Source of the DNA: Lentzea guizhouensis
GTDB lineage: Bacteria > Actinomycetota > Actinomycetes > Mycobacteriales > Pseudonocardiaceae
NCBI RefSeq assembly: GCF_001701025.1
Contig: NZ_CP016793.1
Coordinates: forward strand, 5,580,001-5,644,000
DNA length: 64,000 nt
Direction: 5' to 3'
Part shown: positions 8,527-19,938 of the stretch, piece after piece
Position numbering within the stretch: position 1 is the stretch's first letter
How the letters are laid out: each line of letters starts with the position of its first letter
Position numbers and translations under genes: made by a program
The notes under the pieces: model-generated
Databases searched by the model: none
Told to the model about the DNA's origin: nothing
The model's input: only the letters and a program-made list of their open reading frames with translations

Positions 8527-9305
8527 TCATGCCAGTGGTGGCTGGAACAGGGCGGGGACCTTCGAGGCCGCCGCCGTGTCGAGCAACCACAACGTGCGCC
8601 GGCGTCCGGTGGCACCGGCCGCCGGGAGCTGCACCTCGCCCGCGCCCGTCAGGCCCATCGCCACGGCCGCCGCCTTGGCCTCGCCGGTGGTCATCAGCCA
8701 GACCTCCTGCGAGTTGCGCACCGCGCCCAGCGTCAGCGAGACGCGGGTCGGGGGCGGTTTGGGGCAGTTGCGGACGGCCACGACCGACCGCTCCTTCTCG
8801 TACACGGCAGGAGAAGCGGGGAAGATCGAGGCCACGTGGCCCTCCTCGCCGACGCCCAGCATGCAGACGTCGAACGACGGCACGTCGCCGTCGTCCTCCG
8901 GGCGGGCCAGAGACGCCAGCAACGACGCGTAGGCCTCGGCGGCGGCTTCCGGGTCGTCGCCGAACTTGCCGTCCGAGGGTTCCATGACGTGCACGCGAGA
9001 CGGGTCGAGCGGGACGTGGTCCAGCAGCGCCGCGCGGGCCTGCGTCTCGTTGCGGTCCGGGTGGCCGGAGGGCAGGAAGCGCTCGTCGCCCCAGAACAGG
9101 TCCACCCGGGACCAGTCCACGGCGTCACGGGCGCCGCCCCGGTTCAGGTGCTTCAGGACCGCGGTGCCGGTGCGGCCGCCGGTGAGCACGACCGACGCCG
9201 AGCCGCGGGCGGCCTGGGCGTCGACCATGCGGGTCACCAGGCGGGCCGCCGCGGCGGCGCCAGCAGGTCGCCGTCGCGGTGGACCACCACCTGAGGGTTG
9301 CTCAC
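8527..9305 (-). CDS. pgl: 6-phosphogluconolactonase (one-base frameshift near the start)
   Basis: Hydrolyses 6-phosphoglucono-lactone, the second step of the oxidative pentose phosphate pathway. The body shows the family motifs: VVLTGGRTG, VDLFWGDERFLPSGHPDRNE, VHVMEPSDG, FDVCMLGVGEEGHVASIFP and TLWLLDTAAASKVP. The expected N-terminus (GTG at 9305, VSNPQVVVHRDGDLLA) is in a different frame, joining the body only if one base is added near 9258-9262 in a GC-rich run. Corrected length is about 259 residues, normal for the family. The start overlaps the opcA stop by four bases. The shift is probably a sequence error, because the conserved N-terminus is intact in the other frame. Confidence 0.87.
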
Positions 9306-10350
9306 GAGCTCGCCTTCGCCTTGGACTTCTTCGCCGCGCCGGCTTGCCGTTCGGCGCCGCGGTGCCGGCCGCCGCCTCCGGCTCACCGGCGGCCGCAGCC
9401 GTGGCCGCCTCGGACTTCGGCGCGGCCGTGCGGCCCTTCGAGACCTTCGACAGCGACTTCAGCGCCGCCGCGTAGACCTCGTCGGGGTCGAGCCTGCGGA
9501 GCTCCTCGGCGAGGCAGTCGCGCACCGAACGGCGCTGCAGCGCCACCCGCCGCGACGGCTGGCCCGGCTGGGTCAGCGTGCCGACCTTGCCGTCGGGGCG
9601 GTGCAGGTCGACGTGACCGGACGGGCGGTTCAGGGTGACCTGGACAATGCCCTCGCCCGAGGTCGCCTTGAAGCGCTTGGCGTTCACCTTCAGCCGGTCG
9701 GTCAGCCACGCGGCCAGCAGGTCGGTGGACGGCGAGTCGGCCTCACCGGTCACCTCGGCGTCGACGACCTTCTCGTACGGCGGCAGGTCCAGCGAGGACG
9801 CGAGCATGGCGCGCCACAACGTCAGGCGCGTCCAGGCCAGGTCCGTGTCACCCGGCGCGTAGTGCGCCCGCCGGGTCTCCAGGGCCTTGATCGGGTTCTT
9901 CTCCGCGGCCGCGTCGGTGATGCGGCGCTGGGCGAGCTGGCCGATCGGGTCCTTCGACGGCGACACCGGCGCGTCGAACGGCCACCACGCCACGACCGGG
10001 GTGTCCGGCAGCAGCAGCGGCATGACGCACGAGGCGCCTTCCTTGGCCAGTTCGCCGTACAGCCGGAGGACGACGACCTCGGACGCACCCGCGTCACCGC
10101 CGACGCGGATCTGCGCGTCCAGGCGAGGGGCCGCCTGCCGGGCACCGCGGGCCACGACGATCACGCGGCACGGGTGCTCGCGGGAGGCGTCGTTGGCCGC
10201 GTCGATCGCGGCGTCGGTGCGCTGGCCGTCCTCGGTCACGATCACGAGGGTCAGCACGCGACCCAGGGTCGTCGCACCGCCCTCGTCGCGCAGCCGGACG
10301 AGCCGCGAGTTGATCTGGGAGGTGGTGGTCGAGGGCAGGTCGATGATCAC
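9302..10350 (-). CDS. opcA: Glucose-6-phosphate dehydrogenase assembly protein OpcA (one-base frameshift near the end)
   Basis: OpcA supports the activity of glucose-6-phosphate dehydrogenase in actinobacteria and cyanobacteria. The GTG at 10350 overlaps the zwf stop by four bases and gives the typical start IIDLPSTTTSQINSRLVRL. Internal motifs include VVAWWPFDAP and RRAHYAPGDTDLAWTRLTLWR. Near 9336-9342 one base appears to be missing. With it, the tail reads as a Lys/Ala-rich end (AKKSKAKASS) with a stop overlapping the pgl start; without it the frame runs on into pgl with no stop. Corrected length is about 349 residues. Confidence 0.88.
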
Positions 10351-11888
10351 GGACGCCTCCAGTGCCTTCCGGTCCGAGCCGTCATCGCGTCCGCCGACGG
10401 CGGCCCCCACGTACCGGCCTTGTACTTCTCGAGCGCGGGCTCGTCCTTGCTGGCCCAGAACTCGAGGATCGGGTCGAGGATCTCCCAGGAGAGCTCGACC
10501 TCGTCGTTCTTCGGGAAGAGCGACGGCTCACCGAGCAGCACGTCGAGCAGCAGCCGCTCGTAGGCCTCCGGCGACGACTCGGTGAACGAGTGGCCGTAGC
10601 CGAAGTCCATCGTGACGTCGCGGACCTCCATCGTGTTGCCCGGCACCTTCGAGCCGAACCGGATGGTCACGCCCTCGTCCGGCTGCACGCGCACGACGAG
10701 CGCGTTCTGGCCGAGCTCCTCGGTCGCGGTGTCGTCGAACGGCAGGTGCGGCGCCCGCTTGAACACCACGGCCACCTCGGTGACGCGGCGGCCCAGGCGC
10801 TTGCCGGTGCGCAGGTAGAACGGCACCCCGGCCCACCGGCGGGTGTTGACCTCGCAGGTGATCGCACCGAACGTCTCGGTCTTCGACTCGGGCGAGAAGC
10901 CGCCCTCCTCCAGCAGGCCGGGCACCTTCTGCCCGCCCTGCCAGCCACCGGTGTACTGGCCGCGCGAGGTGGTCTCCTCGAACGGCTCGGCCGGACGCGT
11001 CGCCGAGAGGATCTTCACCTTCTCCGCGCGCAGGTCGGCCGGCTTGAACGACACCGGCTCCTCCATCGCGATCAGCGCGAGCAGCTGCAGCAGGTGGTTC
11101 TGGATGACGTCACGCGTGGCGCCGATGCCGTCGTAGTACCCCGCGCGGCCGCCGAGACCGATGTCCTCGGCCATGGTGATCTGCACGTGGTCGACGTAGT
11201 TCGAGTTCCAGATGGGTTCGTACAGCTGGTTCGCGAACCGCAGCGCCAGGATGTTCTGGACCGTCTCCTTGCCGAGGTAGTGGTCGATGCGGAACACCGA
11301 CTCCTCGGGGAAGACGTCGTTGACCGTCTTGTTCAGCTCCTTGGCCGACTTCAGGTCGTGGCCGAACGGCTTCTCGATGACGACCCGGCGCCACTGGTCG
11401 CCCTGCGCCTGGGCCAGGCCCGCGCGCTTGAGCTGGTTGACCACCGTCGGGAACGCGCCCGGCGGGATCGACAGGTAGAACGCGTGGTTGCCGCCCGTGC
11501 CGCGCTCGGTGTCGAGCGCCGCCAGGCAGGAGGCGAGGTTGTCGAACGCCGTGTCGTCGTCGAACGTGCCCTGCACGAACCGGATGCCCTCGGCGAGCTG
11601 CTGCCACACGGCCTCGTTGAACGGCGTGCGCGCGTGCTCCTTCACCGCGTCGTGCACGACCTTCATGAAGTCCTGGTCGGCCCAGTCGCGGCGGGCGAAG
11701 CCGACGAGACCGAAGCCCGGCGGCAGCAGACCTCGGTTCGCGAGGTCGTAGATCGCGGGCATGAGCTTCTTGCGCGACAGGTCACCGGTCACACCGAAGA
11801 TGACCAGCGCGCTCGGTCCCGCGATGCGGGGCATGCGCTTGTCGCGCGCGTCCCGCAGCGGGTTGCGCCACTTGGCGGATGTGGTCAC
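10347..11888 (-). CDS. zwf: Glucose-6-phosphate 1-dehydrogenase
   Basis: NADP-linked oxidation of glucose-6-phosphate, the entry step of the pentose phosphate pathway. The 513-residue length is typical. The nucleotide-binding start is LVIFGVTGDLSRKKLMPAI; the catalytic signature RIDHYLGKETVQNILALRFAN is present around residue 200, and the family's C-terminal WGP...GRHWRRP is intact. The GTG at 11888 overlaps the pgi stop by four bases, and the stop overlaps opcA likewise, so translation is coupled to its assembly factor. No damage is seen. Confidence 0.95.
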   Translation of the reverse strand: MTTSAKWRNPLRDARDKRMPRIAGPSALVIFGVTGDLSRKKLMPAIYDLANRGLLPPGFGLVGFARRDWADQDFMKVVHDAVKEHARTPFNEAVWQQLAEGIRFVQGTFDDDTAFDNLASCLAALDTERGTGGNHAFYLSIPPGAFPTVVNQLKRAGLAQAQGDQWRRVVIEKPFGHDLKSAKELNKTVNDVFPEESVFRIDHYLGKETVQNILALRFANQLYEPIWNSNYVDHVQITMAEDIGLGGRAGYYDGIGATRDVIQNHLLQLLALIAMEEPVSFKPADLRAEKVKILSATRPAEPFEETTSRGQYTGGWQGGQKVPGLLEEGGFSPESKTETFGAITCEVNTRRWAGVPFYLRTGKRLGRRVTEVAVVFKRAPHLPFDDTATEELGQNALVVRVQPDEGVTIRFGSKVPGNTMEVRDVTMDFGYGHSFTESSPEAYERLLLDVLLGEPSLFPKNDEVELSWEILDPILEFWASKDEPALEKYKAGTWGPPSADAMTARTGRHWRRP

Positions 11889-13488
11889 GAGCCGTCCTCC
11901 TGGACTGCCTCGACGAGCTGGGCCAAGCCGGCGATGCGGTCCTGCAGGTGCAACCGCAGCACCGGGCGACCGTGTTCGACCAGCACCTGACCGTCGCCGA
12001 GCGCCTGCGCGAGCTGCAGCTGCGCCAGCGTGTAGGGACGGCCGGGCACCTCCAGGTCGTCGCCGGACTCGCCGGTGATCTGGATGAACACGCCGTTCTG
12101 ATGACCGCCCTTGTGGTACTGGCCGGTCGAGTGCAGGAAGCGCGGACCCCAGCCGAACGTGGTCTGCAGGTGCGTCCTCTTCGCGATCTCCGCACGGAGC
12201 AGCTCGAACGACGCGTCGTCGATCCTGTCCAGGTACGCCTGAACCGAGATGTAGCCGTGCTCGGGCGCGACCTCGACCAGCGCCGCGAGCGCCTCGGCGA
12301 CGGTGTCGACCTTGCGCGGTGCCCAGTCGGTGCCGTGGCCCTCGACCGGCCCGTCCACGAAGGAGGGCGTGGTCGCCGAGGCGGCCGGCGCGTCCAGCAG
12401 GGCCCGCGAGGCCTTCTTCGCCGCCTCGACGTCGGGCTGGTCGAACGGTTGATGCCCAGCACCCGGCCGACGAGCGCGGTCGCGTACTCCCACAACAGGA
12501 ACTGCGCGCCGAGCGGTCCCTCGACCGCGACGTGCGCCGACCCGGTGGCCGGTCCGATCGCGACGGTCGTGGCGTCCGTGCGGGCGTCCACGAAACCGGG
12601 CGCGCCGGGGCCCTCGACGACGACCGGCAGCAGGCCGGTGCCGTTCTTGCCGGTCGACTCGGCGATCAGCTGCTCGGCCCAGTCGCCGAAGCCGACGATG
12701 CCGGAGCCGGTGTCCGCGAACACGATCTTCTCCGCGCCGTGGGCGTGCGCGGCACCGAAGATCGCCGCGAGCTGCACCGCGGGGTTCTCGGCGGAGTCCT
12801 CGGCCAGCACCTTGGCCTCGGCGGCCGCGTCGTCGAGCAGCGTTTCGACGTCGGCGCCCGCGAGGTAGGACGGCACCAGGCCGAACGCGGTCAGCGCCGA
12901 GTACCGGCCACCGACGTTCGGGTCGGCCAGGAACACCTTGCGGTAGCCCGCTTCCTCGGACGCCTGCTGCAGCGGCGAGCCGGGGTCGGTGACCACCACG
13001 ATGCGCGACGGGGCGTCGATGCCCGCGTCGGCGAAAGCCTTCTCGAAGATGCGCCGGTGGCTGTCGGTCTCGACCGTGCCACCGGACTTGGACGACACCA
13101 CGATCACCGTGCGCTCGAGGTCACCGGCGAGCGCGTCGGCGACCTGGGCGGGATCGGTGGTGTCCAGCACGACCAGCGGGACGCCCGCGGTCCGCGTGAT
13201 CACCTCGGGGGCCAGCGACGAGCCCCCCATTCCGGCGAGCACGACGCGGTCGACGCCCTCGGCGTGCAGTTGTTCGCGCAGCGTCTTGAGCTCGGGGAGC
13301 AGTGCACGGGACGTCTCGTGCAACGTCGTCCACGAGAGGCGAATGCTCGCCTCGGACTCGGCTTCCGGCCCCCACAGGGTCGGGTCCTGCGCGGTCAGCT
13401 TGCTCGGCACCGAATCCGCGACCAGGTCAGCAGCGATCGTGCTGACCTGGTCGGCGTTCGGTGACCTCACGATTTCGACGGAGGTCAC
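11885..13488 (-). CDS. pgi: Glucose-6-phosphate isomerase (one-base frameshift)
   Basis: Interconverts glucose-6-phosphate and fructose-6-phosphate, so it links the pentose phosphate operon to glycolysis. The N-terminal two thirds show VVLAGMGGSSLAPEV, VVSSKSGGTVET and FLADPNVGGRYSALTAFGLV, the sugar-phosphate isomerase signatures. After VLGIN the frame must shift near 12446-12450 (AACC should be AACCC) to continue as PFDQPDVEAAKKASRALL, through HSTGQYHKGG to the end. Corrected length is about 534 residues. The GTG at 13488 lies seven bases after the tal stop. The missing base sits in a C run, so an error is likelier than a pseudogene. Confidence 0.88.
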
Positions 13489-13495
13489 TTCGTGA

Positions 13496-14608
13496 TCAGC
13501 CCTTCAGTTGAGCCAGTTGGTTCGTCACCGTCTCGAGCAACTCTTCCCAGGACTTCTCGAACTTCTCGACGCCCTCGGTCTCCAGCGCGACGAACACGTC
13601 CTGGAGGTCGACTCCCACGGCGGCGAGCTGGTCGAAGACCTCCTGGCCCTGCGCAGCGCGCCCGGTGACCGTGTCACCGGTGATCTTGCCGCTGTCCGCG
13701 ACGGCCTGCAGCGTCTTCTCCGGCATCGTGTTCACGACGTCGGCGACGACGAGCTGGTCGACGTAGAGCGTCGGCGAGTAGCTCGGGTCCTTCACACCGG
13801 TCGACGCCCACAGCGGGCGCTGCGCGTTGGCGCCGCCGGCCTTGAGAGCTTCCCAGCGCTCACCCTGGAAAGTCTTCTCGAACGCGTCGTAGGCGATCCA
13901 CGCGTTGGCGAGCGCCGCCTTGCCCAGCAGCGCGGTGGCCTCGTCCGTGCCGATCGCCTTCAGGCGCTTGTCGATCTCGGTGTCCACGCGGGACACGAAG
14001 AACGACGCGACCGAGTGGATCGAGCGCAGGTCGTGGCCGTTCGCCTTGGCCTGCTCCAAGCCGGCGACGTAGGCCTCCATGACCTTCTCGTAGCGCTCGA
14101 CCGAGAAGATCAGCGTCACGTTGACGGAGATGCCCTCGGCGATCACCTTCGTGATCGCCGGGATGCCCGCCTCGGTGGCCGGAATCTTCACCAGCAGGTT
14201 CGGCCGGTCGACGGTCTTCCACAGGTCCTGCGCCTCGGCCACGGTCTTGTCCGTGTCGAACGCCAGTCGCGGGTCGACCTCGATCGACACGCGGCCGTCC
14301 ACACCGTTCGTGCTGGTGTAGACGTCGCGGAACTTGTCGCACGCGTTGCGCACGTCGGTCGTCGTGACCTCGCGGATGGTCGCCTCGGTGTCGGCGCCCC
14401 GGTTCGCGAGCTCGCGGACCTGCTCGTCGTAGGACTCGCCCTTCGACAGGGCGCCCGCGAAGATCGTCGGGTTCGTGGTGACACCGACGACGTTCCAGTC
14501 GCGGATCAGCTCGTCCAGGTTGCCGCTGGTGAGCCGTTCACGGGACAGGTCGTCGAGCCAGATCGAGACTCCGGCGCCGGACAGGGCTTCCAGATTCGGC
14601 TTGCTCAC
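13496..14608 (-). CDS. tal: Transaldolase
   Basis: Transfers a dihydroxyacetone unit between sugar phosphates in the non-oxidative pentose phosphate pathway. The 370-residue length fits the actinobacterial type. N-terminal [23 protein letters not shown] and the Schiff-base Lys region [13 protein letters not shown] are present, as are SVNVTLIFS and [16 protein letters not shown]. The GTG at 14608 overlaps the tkt stop by four bases. Intact. Confidence 0.95.
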   Translation of the reverse strand: MSKPNLEALSGAGVSIWLDDLSRERLTSGNLDELIRDWNVVGVTTNPTIFAGALSKGESYDEQVRELANRGADTEATIREVTTTDVRNACDKFRDVYTSTNGVDGRVSIEVDPRLAFDTDKTVAEAQDLWKTVDRPNLLVKIPATEAGIPAITKVIAEGISVNVTLIFSVERYEKVMEAYVAGLEQAKANGHDLRSIHSVASFFVSRVDTEIDKRLKAIGTDEATALLGKAALANAWIAYDAFEKTFQGERWEALKAGGANAQRPLWASTGVKDPSYSPTLYVDQLVVADVVNTMPEKTLQAVADSGKITGDTVTGRAAQGQEVFDQLAAVGVDLQDVFVALETEGVEKFEKSWEELLETVTNQLAQLKG

Positions 14609-16695
14609 TTGTTACCCCTCACGTTGTCAAGGGAACGGCGGGCGGCGGCGACGACGTCTTCCGTCGTGAAGCCGAACTCCTTGAACAGGACCTGGTAGTC
14701 GGCCGAGGCACCGAAGTGCTCGATCGAGACGATCTCGCCGGCGTCGCCGACGTAGCGGTACCACGGCTGCGCGATGCCCGCCTCGACGGCGACGCGCGCC
14801 TTCACCGACGCCGGGAGGACGGACTCGCGGTACTCGGCGTCCTGCTTCTCGAACCAGTCGATGGACGGCATGGACACCACACGCACTGCAACGCCCTCGC
14901 CCTGCAGAACCTTCCCCGCCTCGGCGGCGACCTGCAGCTCAGAGCCAGTGCCGATGATCACGATCTCCGGGTTCTCGTCACCGAAGAGCACGTAACCGCC
15001 GCGCTTCACGCCCTCCGCGGAGGTGCCCTCCAGGATCGGGAGGTTCTGCCGGCTCAGCGCGAGACCGACCGGGCCGAGCTGCTCGATGACGGCCTTCCAC
15101 GCGAAGGCGGTCTCGTTCGCGTCACCGGGGCGGACGACCGCGAAGTCCGGGATCGCGCGCAGGGCGGCGAGGTGCTCGATCGGCTGGTGCGTCGGGCCGT
15201 CCTCGCCCAGGCCGATGGAGTCGTGCGTCCACACGTACGTGACGGCGGCCTTCATGATCGCGGCCAGGCGCACGGCGGGGCGCATGTAGTCGGAGAACAC
15301 GAGGAACGTGCCGCCGAACGGACGGGTCGGGCCGTGCAGCGCGATGCCGTTGAGGATCATGCCCATCGCGTTCTCGCGGACACCGAAGTGCAGCACGCGG
15401 CCGTACGGGTCGGCGCTCCACATGCCGGTGGAGATCTCCGCCGGACCGAAGGACTTCGCGCCCTTGATCGTGGTCAGGTTCGACTCGGCCAGGTCGGCCG
15501 AACCGCCCCACAGCTCCGGGAGCTGCTCGGCGAGCGCGTTGATGACCTCACCGGAGGCCTTGCGGGTCGGGATCTCCTTGCCGCCCACCTCGTACACGGG
15601 CAGACCGGCGTCCCAGCCCTCGGGGAGCTCACGGGCGACCAGGCGGTCCAGCAGGGCCTTGTTCTCGGCGTTGGCCGAGGCCCACGCGTCGAACGACTTC
15701 TGCCACTCGGCCTTGGCGTGCTCACCGCGCTTGACGACCTCACGGGCGTGCGCGAGCACCTCGTCGGCGACCTCGAAGGTCTGCTCGGGGTCGAAGCCGA
15801 GGATCTCCTTGGTGGCCTTGACCTCGTCGACGCCCAGCGCGGCACCGTGCGCGGCACCGGTGTTCTGCTTGGTCGGCGCCGGGAAGCCGATGATCGTGCG
15901 CAGCAGGATGAACGACGGCTTGTCGGTGACGGCCTTGGCCTTCTCGACGGCCTCGAGGATGCCCTTCACGTTCTCGCCGGACTCGACGACCTGGACGTGC
16001 CAGCCGTAGGCCTCGTAGCGGCCCGCGGTGTCCTCGGACAGCGCGATCGTGGTGTCGTCCTCGATGGAGATCTTGTTGTCGTCGTAGAAGACGACCAGGT
16101 TGCCCAGCTGCTGCGTGCCCGCGAGCGACGAGGCCTCGGAGGTGACGCCCTCCTCGATGTCACCGTCGGAGGCGATCACGTAGACGTGGTGGTCGAACGG
16201 GCTCTGGCCCGGCGCGGCCGACGGGTCGAACAGGCCGCGCTCGCGGCGGGCGGCCATGGCCATGCCGACGGCGGCGGCCAGACCGGAGCCCAGCGGGCCG
16301 GTGGTGATCTCGACGCCGCGGGTGTGGCCGTGCTCGGGGTGGCCCGGCGTCTTCGAGCCCCACTTGCGCAGGTGCTTGAGGTCGTCGAGCTCCAGGCCGT
16401 AGCCCGACAGGAAGAGCTGGACGTACAGCGTCAGGCTGGAGTGGCCCGCGGACAGCACGAACCGGTCGCGGCCGATCCAGTCCGGGTCGGCGGGGTCGTG
16501 CCGCAGCACCCGCTGGAACAGCGTGTACGCGAGGGGCGCGAGGCTCATCGCGGTGCCGGGATGACCGTTGCCGACGTTCTGCACGGCGTCCGCCGCGAGC
16601 ACCCGAGCGGTGTCGACGGCGCGCTTGTCGAGCTCCGTCCAGTCATCAGGCAGATCGGCCTTGGTGAGCCGGGTGATGTCGTCGGTGACGCTCAC
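14605..16695 (-). CDS. tkt: Transketolase
   Basis: Thiamine-diphosphate enzyme moving two-carbon units between ketose and aldose phosphates. The GTG at 16695 ([12 protein letters not shown]) gives 696 residues, the usual size; a longer open frame to 16881 has no family sequence. [20 protein letters not shown], the thiamine-diphosphate motif region [13 protein letters not shown]...[19 protein letters not shown] and [19 protein letters not shown] are all visible. It is the first gene of the minus-strand operon and is divergent from ctaB, as in mycobacteria. Confidence 0.95.
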   Translation of the reverse strand: MSVTDDITRLTKADLPDDWTELDKRAVDTARVLAADAVQNVGNGHPGTAMSLAPLAYTLFQRVLRHDPADPDWIGRDRFVLSAGHSSLTLYVQLFLSGYGLELDDLKHLRKWGSKTPGHPEHGHTRGVEITTGPLGSGLAAAVGMAMAARRERGLFDPSAAPGQSPFDHHVYVIASDGDIEEGVTSEASSLAGTQQLGNLVVFYDDNKISIEDDTTIALSEDTAGRYEAYGWHVQVVESGENVKGILEAVEKAKAVTDKPSFILLRTIIGFPAPTKQNTGAAHGAALGVDEVKATKEILGFDPEQTFEVADEVLAHAREVVKRGEHAKAEWQKSFDAWASANAENKALLDRLVARELPEGWDAGLPVYEVGGKEIPTRKASGEVINALAEQLPELWGGSADLAESNLTTIKGAKSFGPAEISTGMWSADPYGRVLHFGVRENAMGMILNGIALHGPTRPFGGTFLVFSDYMRPAVRLAAIMKAAVTYVWTHDSIGLGEDGPTHQPIEHLAALRAIPDFAVVRPGDANETAFAWKAVIEQLGPVGLALSRQNLPILEGTSAEGVKRGGYVLFGDENPEIVIIGTGSELQVAAEAGKVLQGEGVAVRVVSMPSIDWFEKQDAEYRESVLPASVKARVAVEAGIAQPWYRYVGDAGEIVSIEHFGASADYQVLFKEFGFTTEDVVAAARRSLDNVRGNK

Positions 16696-16959
16696 GGACT
16701 TACAGCTCCACTCTGTCGGTTGGGCGGGTCCCGACCTGTCCGCAGACGATCTTGGTGGATCGATCCCGAAAGGCCTGACCCGCGTGCGTTCCTCGTCCTG
16801 CGGCCAGCCTAGTCCTGACAGTTGCCGATGTTGCTCTGAAAGGTCCCAGCTGGGTGTGTGCCCAGGCACACCAGCACCCAAACGGGCTGTGAATTCTGTG
16901 CGCGGTTACCATCAGTCGCTGGATTTCCCACCACTCGCGACATGAGGAGCGTTCACGCG
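16696..16959 (+). promoter_or_regulatory. Divergent tkt / ctaB intergenic region
   Basis: The 264-base gap between the tkt and ctaB starts must hold both promoters. GAGGAG at 16944-16949 is the ctaB ribosome-binding site and decides its start at 16960. I see no convincing -35/-10 pair or operator repeat in the gap. Confidence 0.45.
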
Positions 16960-17883
16960 ATGAGTGCCGTCCTCGAGGCCCCGAACCGGTCGCCTCGCCA
17001 GGTTGTCGGCGCCTATGTGGCGCTCACGAAGCCGCGTGTCATCGAGCTCCTGCTGATCACCACGATCCCCGCGATGCTGCTGGCCCAGCACGGCCTGCCC
17101 CCGCTGTGGCTGATCGCCTGCACCCTCACCGGCGGCACTCTCGCCGCGGGGTCGGCGAACGCCCTCAACTGCTACGTCGACGCCGACATCGACTCGGTCA
17201 TGAAGCGGACGGCGGCCCGCCCGCTCGCGCACAACGCCATCCCGCCGCGCAACGCCCTGATCTTCGGCATCGTGCTCGGAATCGTCTCGTTCGCGTTCCT
17301 GTGGATCTTCGTCAACCTCATGTCGGCCGTGTTCGCGGTGGCGACGATCCTGTTCTACATCTTCGTCTACACCCTCGTGCTCAAGCGCCGCACCTCCCAG
17401 AACATCATCTGGGGCGGCATGGCGGGCTGCATGCCGGTGATCATCGGCTGGAGCGCGGTGACGGGCACGGTCGAGTGGCCGGCACTGGTCATGTTCGGCG
17501 TCATCTTCTTCTGGACGCCGCCGCACACCTGGGCCCTCGCGATGAAGTTCAAGGACGACTACGCCCGCGCAGGCGTGCCGATGCTGCCGGTGGTGGCCAC
17601 AGCCGCGCAGGTGACGCGGCAGATCGTCATCTACAGCTGGATCACCGTCGTCTGCACGCTGGCCCTGGCCCCGGTCACCTCGTGGATCTACGTGGCCGTG
17701 GCGGCGCTGTCCGGCGTGTGGTTCGCCGTCTTCGCCCACAAGCTGCACAACGTCGTGCGTCGCGGCGGCTCCACGAACACCATGAAGTTCTTCCACATGT
17801 CGAACCTCTACCTGATGCTGGTGTTCTGCGGTCTCGCCGTGGACGCCGTGGTCGGGTTGCCGGTGCTGGGCTGGCCGTTCTAG
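16960..17883 (+). CDS. ctaB: Protoheme IX farnesyltransferase (heme O synthase)
   Basis: Attaches a farnesyl group to heme B to give heme O for cytochrome oxidase. The 307-residue UbiA-family membrane protein has about eight or nine hydrophobic segments. The first Asp-rich prenyl-diphosphate motif is [20 protein letters not shown], and the second conserved loop is [12 protein letters not shown]. The ATG at 16960 is chosen for its GAGGAG; two upstream ATGs would add a hydrophilic tail without a binding site. The product feeds CtaA (41806-42723). Confidence 0.94.
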   Translation: MSAVLEAPNRSPRQVVGAYVALTKPRVIELLLITTIPAMLLAQHGLPPLWLIACTLTGGTLAAGSANALNCYVDADIDSVMKRTAARPLAHNAIPPRNALIFGIVLGIVSFAFLWIFVNLMSAVFAVATILFYIFVYTLVLKRRTSQNIIWGGMAGCMPVIIGWSAVTGTVEWPALVMFGVIFFWTPPHTWALAMKFKDDYARAGVPMLPVVATAAQVTRQIVIYSWITVVCTLALAPVTSWIYVAVAALSGVWFAVFAHKLHNVVRRGGSTNTMKFFHMSNLYLMLVFCGLAVDAVVGLPVLGWPF

Positions 17884-17905
17884 CTGCACCTCCAGGCGTA
17901 CGGCT

Positions 17906-19931
17906 GTGGCGCCCGTTGAGTTCACCGTCTCCGGCGGCGAAGGCACGCCGCTGGAGCACGTCGCCGCGCTCACCGGCCGGGTGTCGCTGTTCGTCGTGAC
18001 CGATCCGGGCGGGTGGGCGCAGGTCAGCCAGGGGCTGGCCGTCGGACAGGCCGCCTCGGCCGCCGTGCGGACCCGGCTGCGGACGCTGAGGTTCGCGGTG
18101 CTGGATCTCCGGCACTTCGCCTCGGCCGAGGACCTGCCGTCGATCTCGGACGTGCCCGGTGACGTGGTGGCGTTGCACGACACGCGGACGTGGGACTCGG
18201 CGCCGGTCGTGCGCGCGTTGCGCGGGCTTGGGCGGCCGGTCGTGCTGTTCACCGCCGTGCACACGTGGGTGAGCGGGGTGGACCCGGCGACGGTGGTCAT
18301 GGGGTGGAGCACGCCGCACGTGGTGCTGGCCGCGCCGGTGCGGGCGGGTGAGGTGCGGGTCGAGGACGTCCTCTGGCAGTTCCGCGAGCTGGAACGGCGG
18401 GGGACGGTCGGGTTCGTCGCGCTGCCGCAGCCGGCCGTGCCCGCCGACCGCGCGTCACCGTGGTGGTGGCGCTGCCGGTGCGACCGAGGGCGTCGCGGGG
18501 GCGCTGCGGCCGGGTGCCGACTACGAGGTGTGGGTGCACGTCGGGGCGCACGCCGCGCGGTTGCCGGGTGACCTGGAGCTGCGGGCGGTGCTCGGCATGT
18601 CCGGGCGCGAGGTGCAGACCGAGTCGTTCGTGCTGCCGGCCGACGGGGCGAGCCCGTGGGTGAGCTTCCCGGTGACCACGCCGTACGCCGCGTGCCGCTG
18701 GGCCGGGTCCCTGGTGGTCTACGCGGGTGTGGTGCCGCTGCACGCCCAGACCGTGCTGATGCCGGTCGGAGCGCGGGTGCCTCCCGGCGGGTCCGGTGAG
18801 CAGTCGACGGACCCGGGGTTCCGGCTGTCGCGGACGTTCGCCGACATCGGGCCGCTCGCGACGCGGGCGGCCTCGGTGCTGGTGCTCGGTCCGCGCGCGT
18901 TGGTGGCCGTCGGCGGGACAAAGCCGTCGTGGATCAACCTGGACTCGGGCTACCGGCGGTCGGTGCTGCACGTGTCCGGGCTCGACCCCTGGTACGGCAA
19001 GGACTTCCCGGCGTACTGCGCGGACCTGGCCGCGTTGGCCCGCGAGGGTGCGGCGCTGTACTCGCGGCTGTTCACCGACCGGGCGCTGCCCGAGGCGGTC
19101 CGCCGCTCGGCGCGGTCGAGCGGGCGTCCGGCGGAGCTGCTGGTGGCGGGGGAGGACTTCGACCCCGTGCCGTGGTCGTTGGTCTACGACCTGCCGTTCG
19201 CCGACGCGCCGTACCGGCTGTGCGCGTCGGTGGGGCAGTTCGGGCCGTTCGGGCCCGGCGGTGAGGTGCCCGCGCACTGCCCGGTGTCCGACCACAGTGG
19301 AAACGTGTTGTGCCCCTTCGGTTTCTGGGGTCTGTCCACTGTGGTGGAACAGCCGGTCGGGCTGCTCGTGCGGCAGGTGTCGGAGCACCCGCGGCCGTTC
19401 GAGGTGTTGATGGCGGTCGATCCGGGGATGGACCGGGCGTTGACCGAACGGCACGCCGCCGAGCTGATGTCGATGGTCCCGCCGGAGGCCGTGTCGTCGG
19501 CCTACGTCAGCCCGTCGGAGCTGGGGCGGGCGTTGGCCGATGAGGCGGTGGACGTCGTGCACCTGCACTTCCGCGAGGGGTTCCTCGACGCGCAGGAGGT
19601 CGAACGGTGGAGCCGCGAGGGTGTCTGGCCGCAGCCGCATTGGCCGACGCGCAAGCCGTTGGTGATGGCCACCTCTCCGGTGGACGTGCTGGTCCGGCCG
19701 TTCATCCGGCACGGCGCGGCCGGCGTGGTCAGCCCCGAGGTGGCGGTGCCGCAGGACATGGCCGGGTGGGTGACCGGCATGGTGCTGGCCCGGCTCGCGG
19801 CCGGGTTCGGTGCGGGCGAGGCGCTGCGGCAGACCCGGTGGGAGATGCTCGGCCGGGGCAACGTGATGGGCCTCGCCTACACGTTGAACGCGTCCGCTGA
19901 TCTGCGGCTGCGTCACGAGACGCGGCAGTAG
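17906..19931 (+). CDS. CHAT-like domain protein, two one-base frameshifts
   Basis: A protein of about 675 residues read in three successive frames. The N-terminal part (GTG at 17906) ends near AVPADR; a middle piece VTVVVALPV and then ATEGVAGALRPGADYEVWVHVG continue only after adding a base near 18450 and near 18479 (GTGCG read for GTGGCG). The C-terminal half resembles CHAT caspase-like proteins: VPWSLVYDLPF, CPFGFWGLSTVVEQP, VDVVHLHFREG, an RHGAAGVVSP helix region and the closing GEALRQTRWEMLGRGNVMGL. The usual catalytic Cys position reads ATSP and the His box is altered, so it may be a non-catalytic relative. It is convergent with the HD gene. Confidence 0.6.
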
Positions 19932-19938
19932 GGCGGGG

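Noticed and set aside
8527..10410. A genuine bifunctional OpcA-Pgl fusion enzyme
   Set aside because: Normal end of OpcA and normal start of Pgl are both preserved in neighbouring frames, and similar one-base losses occur elsewhere in the window.
14716..16812. Long open frame antisense to tkt, and similar long frames opposite the patatin gene (48006-50888) and zwf (10362-11990)
   Set aside because: High GC leaves few stops; the composition is that of complement shadows of well-recognised genes.
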